Positions 7,416 through 15,082 of a DNA stretch of 64,000 bases are shown piece by piece. This DNA comes from Pseudomonas sp. MYb60 (GTDB lineage Bacteria > Pseudomonadota > Gammaproteobacteria > Pseudomonadales > Pseudomonadaceae). The stretch is taken from positions 62,001 through 126,000 of the forward strand of contig NZ_PCOZ01000012.1 in NCBI RefSeq assembly GCF_002979555.1, read 5' to 3'. The notes below the pieces were generated by a model. The model did not search any database. It saw only the letters and a program-made list of their open reading frames with translations, and had not been told where the DNA came from. The first letter of the stretch is position 1. Every line of letters starts with the position of its first letter. The position numbers were made by a program, and so were the translations under genes.

Positions 7416-9052
7416 AGAGCCCGGCGATTGTGATCCTTGGCCAGGGCAGCCTGGCCACAGCGCGCAGCATCCAGCAGGTTTACCCTGGCGCGCTGATCCA
7501 CGGCCTGGCAGGCCGCGTTGAAGGGGCCGACCTGGCCTACAGCGAATTTGGCGAGACCCTGCGCCAGCTGTACCAGCAAGGCACGCCGCTGATTGCGCTG
7601 TGCGCCGCTGGCATCGTGATCCGCACCCTGGCGCCGCTGCTGCTGGAGAAAGGCGAAGAACCCGCCGTGCTGGCGGTGGCCGAAGACGGCAGCGCCGTGG
7701 TGCCGTTGCTCGGTGGCCTGGGCGGAGTGAATGTGATGGCGCGGGAAATCGCGGCGGCTTTGGACGTCGCCGCGGCGATCACCACCAGTGGCGAGTTGCG
7801 TTTCGGCACCTGCCTGCTCAACCCGCCGAGTGGTTATGAACTGGCCGACCTGGAGCTGGGCAAGCGCTTCGTGTCCGACCTGCTGGCCGGCGAGAGCGTG
7901 CGCATCGAAGGCGCCGCGCCGTGGTTGGATCAAGCCAACCTGCCGCAGGACCAACAGGCGCGCCTGGCAATTCACGTGGGCAATGCCGAGCGCACACCTG
8001 CCGCCAATGAACTACTAATCTACCCCAAGAACGTCAGCGTGACCTGCCAGCCCGGCGCGCACCTGGCTGAGCGTGTACGCGCAGCGTTGCATGAGGCGGG
8101 CATCGCCGTGCAATCCCTGGCGTGCCTGTTGGCCAGTGATACGCAGATGGCTGAAGCGTCGTTGCACGAGGCGGCGCTGACGTTGGGTGTGCCGCTGCGT
8201 TTTGTCAGCGTGCAGCAGGACGCCGATATCGTCATTGACGTTGCCGAGCAACCTTTGGAGTTGTCGCAAGTGGGCCGCGTGCGTGGCCGCCTCGCCGTGA
8301 TCGGCCTGGGCCCGGGCGCCGCCGAGTTGATGGTGCCCGCGGTGAAAGCCGAACTGGCGCGCTGCACCGACGTGCTCGGTTACGAAACCTATGTGCGCAT
8401 GGCCGGGCCGTTCCGTGATGATCAGGTGCAGCACTGCACCGACAATCGCGAAGAAATGCAACGCGCCCGCCACGCGTTTGAACTGGCGGCCCAGGGCCGT
8501 TCGGTGGTGGTGGTGTCGTCCGGCGACCCGGGTGTGTTTGCCATGGCTGCTGCGGTGATCGAGGCGCTTCACGAATCCAGCGACCCGGCCTGGCATCAGG
8601 TCGACCTGGAAATCCTGCCCGGCGTCTCGGCCTCCCTGGCCACCGCTGCCCAGGCGGGTGCGCCGTTGGGACATGATTTCTGCGTGATGTCGCTGTCGGA
8701 CAACCTCAAGCCCTGGGCGATCATCGAAAAGCGCCTGGACCTCGCGTCCCAGGCCGACCTGGCGCTGGCGTTCTACAACCCGATCTCCCGTTCGCGGCCG
8801 TGGCAGTTGGGGCGTGCGCTGGAGATCGTCGCGCTGCATCGCACGCCGCAAACACCGGTGGTGCTGGGGCGTGATATCGGTCGTCCGGGCCAGACCTTGC
8901 GCGTCACCACCCTCGGGCAACTCACGCCTGAGCAGGTGGACATGCGCACCATGGTGCTGATCGGCTCATCCACCACCTGCGTGTTTCCGCGCGCCGGCGG
9001 CGGCGATTGGGTGTACACGCCACGTTGGTACGGCGAAAAACCGCTGTCCTGA
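7403..9052 (+). CDS. cobJ: CbiG-CobJ fusion: precorrin-3B C17-methyltransferase
   Basis: A 549-residue two-domain enzyme with a GTG start. Residues about 1-285 are CbiG-like (LIALCAAGIVIRTLAP, LLGGLGGVNVMAREIAAAL), the domain that opens the delta-lactone in the anaerobic pathway. Residues about 290-549 are the CobJ/CbiH methylase (GRLAVIGLGPGAAELMVP, SSGDPGVFAMAAAVIEAL, SLSDNLKPW), which contracts the ring while methylating C-17. The fusion is usual in Pseudomonas. It closes the cobGHIJ operon and is followed by a strong terminator. Confidence 0.93.
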   Translation: MARLKSPAIVILGQGSLATARSIQQVYPGALIHGLAGRVEGADLAYSEFGETLRQLYQQGTPLIALCAAGIVIRTLAPLLLEKGEEPAVLAVAEDGSAVVPLLGGLGGVNVMAREIAAALDVAAAITTSGELRFGTCLLNPPSGYELADLELGKRFVSDLLAGESVRIEGAAPWLDQANLPQDQQARLAIHVGNAERTPAANELLIYPKNVSVTCQPGAHLAERVRAALHEAGIAVQSLACLLASDTQMAEASLHEAALTLGVPLRFVSVQQDADIVIDVAEQPLELSQVGRVRGRLAVIGLGPGAAELMVPAVKAELARCTDVLGYETYVRMAGPFRDDQVQHCTDNREEMQRARHAFELAAQGRSVVVVSSGDPGVFAMAAAVIEALHESSDPAWHQVDLEILPGVSASLATAAQAGAPLGHDFCVMSLSDNLKPWAIIEKRLDLASQADLALAFYNPISRSRPWQLGRALEIVALHRTPQTPVVLGRDIGRPGQTLRVTTLGQLTPEQVDMRTMVLIGSSTTCVFPRAGGGDWVYTPRWYGEKPLS

Positions 9053-9073
9053 AAACGCCGTTGTTGGCGCCGG

Positions 9074-9130
9074 AAAGCTCCGAATGACAGTGGGTGAATG
9101 CCCACTGTCATTCGGAGCTTTTTCTTTTTT
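9074..9130 (+). terminator. Rho-independent terminator after cobJ
   Basis: A perfect 21-bp stem (9074-9094 paired with 9101-9121) with a 6-base loop TGAATG is followed by TTTCTTTTTT. It ends the cobGHIJ transcript 22 bases after the stop codon. Confidence 0.93.
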
Positions 9131-9278
9131 TGGCGATGAAAAAACCTGTGGCCCCGTGATCGCTGGTCAGCCTGTTCCATGGGGTCGCGCCAAGGGATGT
9201 TTGTGGCATGGAAAGCCCCTCGGCAGCTGGTCTAGTGTGAAAACAAGCCCCATGTTGGGGTGCTTGTGGAGAACTGCA

Positions 9279-10058
9279 ATGGAGCGACATCACAGAAGGA
9301 CCATCAGTGCAAAAAGGCGAAAATTGATTGCCGCCTACAAGCTGCCGGGGGCACCGGGGTTGCAGCCGACCCTGGCGGTGGACGCCGAGGATGAATGCAA
9401 CGCGGCGGTGGTGAACAACGGCGTGATTTCGTTTGTGCAGGGCATGTCGGCGTTGAATCGCGAATACGTGCGCAAAAGTTACTTGCTCGCCAGCAGTTAT
9501 GTGAGCGATGTGCTGAAGGTGCAGCGAGGCACGGAAGGCTGGTATGACGAATTTATCAAGGTGATGATCAGCCTGGGTTGGCTGCCGGTGCGCAGCAGCT
9601 TTGAGCGGGTGTCGAGCGCCGGCAAGGGGCTGACAGTGCAGCTGGCGGCGCTGAACATGATCGCGGGGATGTTGGCCTCGATGACGCTGGCCGGGCCATT
9701 GCTCAATGCCTTGCCCACGTTGGCGGCCGACGCGCTGGAGGCGCTCAAGCGACAGCCGGCGTCGTTCGAGTTGTTCAAACGTAACTGCACGGTGCAGCAG
9801 GGGGGCGATTTTGGCCTGGCCTCCTGTGTCGAGTCCGCCGGCGAAGTGACGATGGTGCTGGTGACCTACAGCACTCGCGGGGTGAGCAAGCAAGTCGGCC
9901 TGCCGTTTCTGGAGTGGGACAGCTCCTCGTTCGAGGCCTTCAGCGGGCAGACGTGCCTGGTGCTGAATACGTCGGTGGTCAACGAAAAAACCCTGCAACT
10001 GATGCGCGACAGTGCGGGTGACAAGGTGCAGTTGGCAATTGCCAAGTACCGCATCTAG
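9279..10058 (+). CDS. Hypothetical protein of unknown family
   Basis: A 259-residue protein that I do not recognise. The N-terminus is basic (MERHHRRTISAKRRKL), without a signal peptide. A predicted helical region covers about residues 55-155, including a hydrophobic stretch (LNMIAGMLASMTLAGPLLNA) near 122-142. The C-terminal part, from about 185, looks beta-rich (VTMVLVTYSTRGVSKQVGLP). I chose the ATG at 9279 (GGAGA at 9268-9272 upstream); the longer frame to 9084 begins inside the cobJ terminator. It stands alone between that terminator and the convergent marC gene, whose stop codon it overlaps. Confidence 0.7.
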   Translation: MERHHRRTISAKRRKLIAAYKLPGAPGLQPTLAVDAEDECNAAVVNNGVISFVQGMSALNREYVRKSYLLASSYVSDVLKVQRGTEGWYDEFIKVMISLGWLPVRSSFERVSSAGKGLTVQLAALNMIAGMLASMTLAGPLLNALPTLAADALEALKRQPASFELFKRNCTVQQGGDFGLASCVESAGEVTMVLVTYSTRGVSKQVGLPFLEWDSSSFEAFSGQTCLVLNTSVVNEKTLQLMRDSAGDKVQLAIAKYRI

Positions 10059-10651
10059 GGCACCAGATAACCGCGCACCCCGGTAAAGATGATTTGTGCG
10101 GCGAGGGCGCACACGAACAAGCCCATCAGGCGGCTGACAATCTGCAAGCCCTGGTCACCGAGGATCCGCTCGATGCGGTTGGACAGGTACAGCACCACGC
10201 CCACCGTGAAGCTGGCCAGGGCGATGCTGAGGATGGCGGTGATCTTGTCGTCCCAGTGCGGCTGGCTCACGCCCATCACCAGCAACGCACCGATGGTGCC
10301 CGGGCCGACGGTGAGGGGGATGGTCAGCGGTACGATGGTCACGTCCTGCTGCACATTGTCGGTCTGCACCGCCGACTTGCCCTGGGCCATGCCCAGGGCG
10401 GAGATGAACAGCACACTGCCAGCGCCGATGCGGAAGGCGTCGACGGTGATGCCGAACACGCTGAAAATCACCCGGCCGAACAAGTAGAGCAACACGCTCG
10501 AGACCAGCGTCGCCAGCGCCACTTTCCAGGCCAGGCGGCGGCGTTCCTTGCTCGAATAACCACGGGTCAGGCTGATAAAGCAGGACAGCACGAAGAACGG
10601 GCTGTAGAGCACCAGCATTTTCAGGTAGACGCTGAATAACACGTGGAGCAT
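10055..10651 (-). CDS. MarC family integral membrane protein
   Basis: A 198-residue inner-membrane protein with about six hydrophobic segments. The MarC (UPF0056) signature is visible in TIVPLTIPLTVGPGTIGALLV. The family was once linked to multiple antibiotic resistance, but that role was withdrawn and the substrate is unknown. The stop codon overlaps that of the hypothetical gene on the other strand. A REP palindrome lies upstream, between it and the 3' end of retS. Confidence 0.88.
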   Translation of the reverse strand: MLHVLFSVYLKMLVLYSPFFVLSCFISLTRGYSSKERRRLAWKVALATLVSSVLLYLFGRVIFSVFGITVDAFRIGAGSVLFISALGMAQGKSAVQTDNVQQDVTIVPLTIPLTVGPGTIGALLVMGVSQPHWDDKITAILSIALASFTVGVVLYLSNRIERILGDQGLQIVSRLMGLFVCALAAQIIFTGVRGYLVP

Positions 10652-10707
10652 GGGGGAGGCTCGCGGCGGGTAAGGTGTGTCGAGTCTATCAGGCGAACGA
10701 GATCAAA

Positions 10708-10735
10708 TGTGGGAGGGGGCTTGCCCCCTCCCACA
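10708..10735. repeat. REP palindrome downstream of retS
   Basis: TGTGGGAGGGGGC and its exact complement form a near-continuous palindrome 19 bases past the retS stop. Same family as 2652-2746. It may act as a terminator or mRNA 3'-end stabiliser for retS. Confidence 0.8.
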
Positions 10736-10753
10736 GTTGACTGCCTTTCAATC

Positions 10754-13525
10754 TTAAGAAGGGGCGTGCTCGGGGCGCTGTTGGCGCTGGGCTACCCAGA
10801 ACTCCACCAGCTCGCGCAACTGCGACAACTCCACTGGCTTGGCCATGTGCCCATCCATGCCGGCCTGGCGTGCGCGCTCTTTGTGTTCCGAAAGGATATG
10901 CGCCGTCAACGCCACGACCGGCGTGCGAATGCGCTGGTGGCTGACTTCCCAGGCACGCAGCTGCTGGGTCGCCGAGAAACCGTCGAGGATCGGCATTTCG
11001 CAGTCCATCAGCACCAGGTCATAGCGCTGGGCTTTCATCGCTTCCAGCGCTTCCTCACCGTTGCTGGCCGTGTCCGGGTTGAGGTTGAGCTTGCCGAGCA
11101 TGCCGCGGATCACTTTGGTGGAGATGCTGTTGTCTTCGGCCACCAGGATGCGGAAGTTCTCGGGCACGGTGACGGCCGCCGGGGCAACCGGCTGCGGGCG
11201 TTGAGGCGCGCCGCCCTTGCTGCGCTGGGTCAATTCGTCGGCCAGGGTGGTCTTGAGGGTGTAGCCGGCCACCGGCTTGGCGAGGATGCGCTTGATCCCG
11301 CAGTTGCGCGCGATGATCTTGCTTGGCGCATTGCTGATACCGGTGAGCATGATCAACAGGATGTCGTGGTTCAGGCTCGGGTCTTCCTTGATCTTCGCGG
11401 CCAGCTGCATGCCGGTCATGCCGGGCATGTTCTGGTCCAGCAGGACCACGTCGAAGTAGTCGCGCAGGTGCGCCTTGGTGCGCAGCAGCGCCAGGGCTTC
11501 CTTGCCGGACGGCACGGCGCTGACGTTGAGGCCCCAGGCCGAGCATTGCTGCACCAGCACTTTGCGGCAGGTGTCGTTGTCGTCCACCACCAGCACGCGC
11601 GCACCCTTGAGCGGGCCGTCGAGGTCGGACGTGGGGTGCTCCAGGCGTTCCGGGTCCAGCGGCAGAGTCAGCCAAAGAGTGCTGCCCTGAAGGCTGCCGC
11701 TCTTGATGCCGAACTCGCCGTTCATCAGCAGGATCAATTGGCGCGCAATCACCAGGCCCAGGTGGCCGCTCAGGCGCGTCGCCGAAAGGAAGTTCTTGCT
11801 GTGCAGTTCGCTGTGCAGCAGGGCATCGCGCTCGGCGGCTTCCATCGGGATGCCGCTGTCCTGCACTGCGATGCGCAAGCGCGGTGTGGTGCTGCGGTCG
11901 TCGAGGGCCACGACGATCAGCACTTCGCCCTCGTCGGTTTTTTGCAGGGCGTTTTCCAGCAGGCTCAACAGCGCCTGGCGCAGGCGCGTCGGGTCGCCGC
12001 TGATCACCCGGGGCACCTGGGGCTGGATAAAGCTGATCAGCTCGACATTCTGCTGCTCGGCCTTGGCGCGGAAGATGCTCAGGCAATCGTCGATCAGGGC
12101 ATTGAGGTCGAACTGCACGTCGTCCAGCTCGATCTGGCCGGATTCGAGCTTGGAGATATCGAGGATCTCGTTGATCAGCGTGAGCAGCTCGTTGCCGGCA
12201 CTGTGGATGGTCTGCACGTAGTCGCGCTGCTTCACCGACAGCGGTGTGCCCAGCAACAGTTCGGTCATGCCCAGCACGCCGTTCATGGGGGTGCGGATCT
12301 CGTGGCTGATCTTGGCCAGGAACTCGGCCTTGGCGGCGATCTCGGCGTTGCTGGCGGCCAGGTCGCGGCTGAGGCTGAAACGCGCCTCGACGATGGCACG
12401 CTGGCGCTCGCCCAGGGCCAGGCTCATCAGCAGGCCGCTGAGGCAGATAAACCCGAGGAGGGTCAGGATCAGGCCCTGGGGCGCCAGCAGGGTCAGGCCG
12501 AGCAGGGCCGGCAGGATGATCAGCGTGCCGGTGTTGAATACCACCATCCCGGCGACGAACAGACGCGCCGGGCGGTAGCCTTTTTGCCAGTGATAAGCCG
12601 AGACAAACAGCATGCTCAGGCCGGCCAGCGCCACCAGCGCGTAAGTGATGATGTTCAGCGGCAAGGTGTTGACGAACAACAGCAGCAGGCCACACAGCAC
12701 GATGAGCAGGATATCGGCCATCAGCAGTTTGTTCAGCGGGTGCGGGCCCAGGGGCATGAAGAAGCGATAGGCGAACATCAGCCCGCACGGTGCGGTGAGC
12801 AACAGGGCCAGGTAGGCGCCTGGCGTCTGGATGCCATGCCAGTTCGGCAGCCAGGGGCCGACCAGGTTGAGCAGCAGCGCGAGGCTGAGCATCAGCAGCA
12901 ATTCGCAGGCCGCCAGCCACAGGCTGCTGCGCGAGCGGTGGTAGGCGAAGCGCGAGAGGTTGTGCAGGATCAGCATCAGCAGGCAGCCGAACAACAGGCC
13001 GTAGATCAGCGTCTGGGTTTGGTCGGCGGCAGCCAGCACGGCCGGCTCCAGGGTGATATAGGGGCGCAGTTCGTGTTCCGAGACCAGGCGCATGTACACG
13101 TCCAGAGGCTTGGTGCTCTGGGGCATCGGCAGCATGAAATCGCTGCTGGGCAATGGGCGATCGGACTGGGCCTGGCGCGTGCCGGTGCTCTGTTGGTCCA
13201 CCAGGCTGTCGCCGTCCAATACATAGAGGCTCAGGTGGGACAGGTCCGGGGCGAATACCCGCAGCACTTGCTCGTGCGTACCGGGTTGCAGCTTGAAGCG
13301 CACCCACAACGCACCGTCCGGCGGTGCGGCCGTGATGCGGTCGAGTTCGATGGGGCTGAATTGATTGATGTAGCGTGAGGAACGGATGTCGCTCAACTGC
13401 AGGTCGGACTGTTCATCGAGCAATACTGCCCAGCCACTGCCTTGCGCGGCGACTTGGGCCGGAAAGAGGCAGAGCAGCGTCAGCAGACTGACAGTAAAAC
13501 CTATGGCGATCCTGAGCCAGCGCAC
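10754..13525 (-). CDS. retS: Hybrid sensor kinase RetS
   Basis: RetS (923 residues) restrains the GacS/GacA-RsmYZ pathway by binding GacS, so its activity keeps biofilm and secretion genes low. The order is: signal peptide (1-27), periplasmic 7TMR-DISMED2 sensor (about 35-165), 7TM DISM membrane region (about 172-370), HisKA with His408 in KISHEIRTPMNG, a HATPase-like domain, receiver 1 with Asp697 (VVLLDQNMP) and receiver 2 with Asp841 (LMDCEMP). The G1 box reads DSGIPM (556-561) rather than DxGxG, so ATP binding may be weak. Position next to purD-purH matches P. aeruginosa retS. Confidence 0.93.
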   Translation of the reverse strand: MRWLRIAIGFTVSLLTLLCLFPAQVAAQGSGWAVLLDEQSDLQLSDIRSSRYINQFSPIELDRITAAPPDGALWVRFKLQPGTHEQVLRVFAPDLSHLSLYVLDGDSLVDQQSTGTRQAQSDRPLPSSDFMLPMPQSTKPLDVYMRLVSEHELRPYITLEPAVLAAADQTQTLIYGLLFGCLLMLILHNLSRFAYHRSRSSLWLAACELLLMLSLALLLNLVGPWLPNWHGIQTPGAYLALLLTAPCGLMFAYRFFMPLGPHPLNKLLMADILLIVLCGLLLLFVNTLPLNIITYALVALAGLSMLFVSAYHWQKGYRPARLFVAGMVVFNTGTLIILPALLGLTLLAPQGLILTLLGFICLSGLLMSLALGERQRAIVEARFSLSRDLAASNAEIAAKAEFLAKISHEIRTPMNGVLGMTELLLGTPLSVKQRDYVQTIHSAGNELLTLINEILDISKLESGQIELDDVQFDLNALIDDCLSIFRAKAEQQNVELISFIQPQVPRVISGDPTRLRQALLSLLENALQKTDEGEVLIVVALDDRSTTPRLRIAVQDSGIPMEAAERDALLHSELHSKNFLSATRLSGHLGLVIARQLILLMNGEFGIKSGSLQGSTLWLTLPLDPERLEHPTSDLDGPLKGARVLVVDDNDTCRKVLVQQCSAWGLNVSAVPSGKEALALLRTKAHLRDYFDVVLLDQNMPGMTGMQLAAKIKEDPSLNHDILLIMLTGISNAPSKIIARNCGIKRILAKPVAGYTLKTTLADELTQRSKGGAPQRPQPVAPAAVTVPENFRILVAEDNSISTKVIRGMLGKLNLNPDTASNGEEALEAMKAQRYDLVLMDCEMPILDGFSATQQLRAWEVSHQRIRTPVVALTAHILSEHKERARQAGMDGHMAKPVELSQLRELVEFWVAQRQQRPEHAPS

Positions 13526-13584
13526 GGCGAAATCCCTTCGTAGGTTGATGCACGGGTTAACTATGCGCGGGGTCGCGTGTATAC

Positions 13585-13607
13585 GGCAAGGGCCAAAGGC
13601 CCTTGCC
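13585..13607. terminator. Hairpin between purD and retS
   Basis: GGCAAGGGCC and GGCCCTTGCC pair perfectly around AAA, 33 bases past the purD stop on the minus strand. There is no T-run, so it is either a weak terminator or an mRNA-stabilising hairpin. Confidence 0.5.
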
Positions 13608-13639
13608 TAGCCGAACGGATAGCTACCGACGCGGACGGC

Positions 13640-14932
13640 TTACAGGTTCTCGCCTCGTTCGCGTGCAATGGCGCGGTAGCCGATGTCCTTGCGATAGAAG
13701 CAGCCCTTCCAGCTGATCTTCTCGGCCAGCTTGTACGCTTGTTGCTGCGCAGCGTCGACGCTGGCGCCCATGGCGGTCGCGCACAACACGCGGCCACCGG
13801 CGGTCACGACCTGGCCGTCCTTGAGCGCGGTGCCGGCGTGGAAGACTTTGCCTTCCAGCGTTGCCGCCGCGTCCAGGCCGTCGATCACGTCGCCCTTGGC
13901 GTAGTCGGCCGGGTAGCCACCGGCTGCCAGTACGATGCCGACGCTCGGACGTGGGTCCCACTGCGCTTCAACCTTGTCCAGGGCCTGGGCCAGGGCGGCT
14001 TCCACCAGCAGTACCAGGCTCGACTGCAGGCGCAGCATCACAGGTTGGGTTTCCGGGTCGCCGAAACGGCAGTTGAATTCGATGACTTTCGGGTTGCCCG
14101 CCTTGTCGATCATCAGGCCGGCGTACAGGAAGCCGGTGTACACGTTGCCTTCCTGGGCCATGCCGCGCACGGTTGGCCAGATGACCAGGTCCATCACGCG
14201 CTGGTGCACGTCAGCGGTCACCACCGGGGCAGGGGAGTAGGCACCCATGCCGCCGGTGTTCGGGCCGGTGTCGCCGTCGCCGACGCGCTTGTGGTCCTGG
14301 CTGGTGGCCATTGGCAGGACGTTCTTGCCGTCGACCATCACGATGAAGCTGGCTTCTTCGCCGTCGAGGAATTCTTCGATCACCACGCGCGAGCCGGCGT
14401 CACCAAAGGCGTTGCCAGCGAGCATGTCGCGCACGGCGTCTTCGGCTTCCTGCAGGGTCATCGCGACGATCACGCCTTTGCCCGCAGCCAGGCCGTCAGC
14501 CTTGATCACGATCGGCGCACCTTTTTCACGCAGGTAAGCCAGGGCCGGCTCGATCTCGGTGAAGTTCTGGTAGTCGGCGGTCGGGATCTTGTGACGCGCC
14601 AGGAAGTCCTTGGTGAACGCCTTGGAGCCTTCCAGCTGGGCCGCGCCGGCGGTTGGGCCGAAGCAATCCAGGTTACGGCTGCGGAACAGGTCCACAACGC
14701 CTGCAACCAGTGGGACTTCAGGGCCGACGATGGTCAGGGACACATTCTTTTCAGCGAAATCGGCCAGTTGTTCCAGGGCCAGTACGTCGATGGCGACGTT
14801 CTCGCACTTGGCTTCAATGGCGGTGCCAGCATTGCCGGGGGCGACGAATACTTTTTGGACGCGTGGGTCCTGGGCAACTTTCCAGGCCAGGGCGTGTTCG
14901 CGGCCACCGCTGCCAATGATCAAAACATTCAT
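13640..14932 (-). CDS. purD: Phosphoribosylamine-glycine ligase (GAR synthetase)
   Basis: PurD (430 residues) joins glycine to 5-phosphoribosylamine with ATP, step 2 of purine synthesis. The start MNVLIIGSGGREHALAWKV is diagnostic. An ATP-grasp core follows (IVIKADGLAAGKGVIVA; later NTGGMGAYSPAP, and EFNCRFGDPETQ). Length is normal. It follows purH on the same strand, but the two are separated by a REPIN of about 100 bases. Confidence 0.97.
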   Translation of the reverse strand: MNVLIIGSGGREHALAWKVAQDPRVQKVFVAPGNAGTAIEAKCENVAIDVLALEQLADFAEKNVSLTIVGPEVPLVAGVVDLFRSRNLDCFGPTAGAAQLEGSKAFTKDFLARHKIPTADYQNFTEIEPALAYLREKGAPIVIKADGLAAGKGVIVAMTLQEAEDAVRDMLAGNAFGDAGSRVVIEEFLDGEEASFIVMVDGKNVLPMATSQDHKRVGDGDTGPNTGGMGAYSPAPVVTADVHQRVMDLVIWPTVRGMAQEGNVYTGFLYAGLMIDKAGNPKVIEFNCRFGDPETQPVMLRLQSSLVLLVEAALAQALDKVEAQWDPRPSVGIVLAAGGYPADYAKGDVIDGLDAAATLEGKVFHAGTALKDGQVVTAGGRVLCATAMGASVDAAQQQAYKLAEKISWKGCFYRKDIGYRAIARERGENL

Positions 14933-14963
14933 TTCAAAAACCTCTGAGAAACGCTGTGCTTTT

Positions 14964-15065
14964 CTGTAGGAGCGAGCGTGCTCGCGAAAGTCGTCAACGA
15001 TAAACGGGGAAACCTGACACCCCGCATCGTCCTCAAGTTCTTCGCGAGCAAGCTCGCTCCTACAG
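14964..15065. repeat. REPIN (GTAGGAGCGAGC family) between purH and purD
   Basis: CTGTAGGAGCGAGCGTGCTC (14964) and TTCGCGAGCAAGCTCGCTCC, running to CAG at 15065, are inverted arms about 100 bases apart, the classic REPIN layout of fluorescent pseudomonads. It sits inside the purH-purD gene pair. No transposase of the RAYT type is in this window. Confidence 0.88.
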
Positions 15066-15082
15066 GTGAAAAGCGGTGCTGT

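Noticed and set aside
10643..13378. 911-codon open frame on the plus strand opposite retS
   Set aside because: It is a high-GC shadow of the retS reading frame. Its translation is Gln/His/Gly-rich without any family resemblance, and retS is unmistakable on the other strand.
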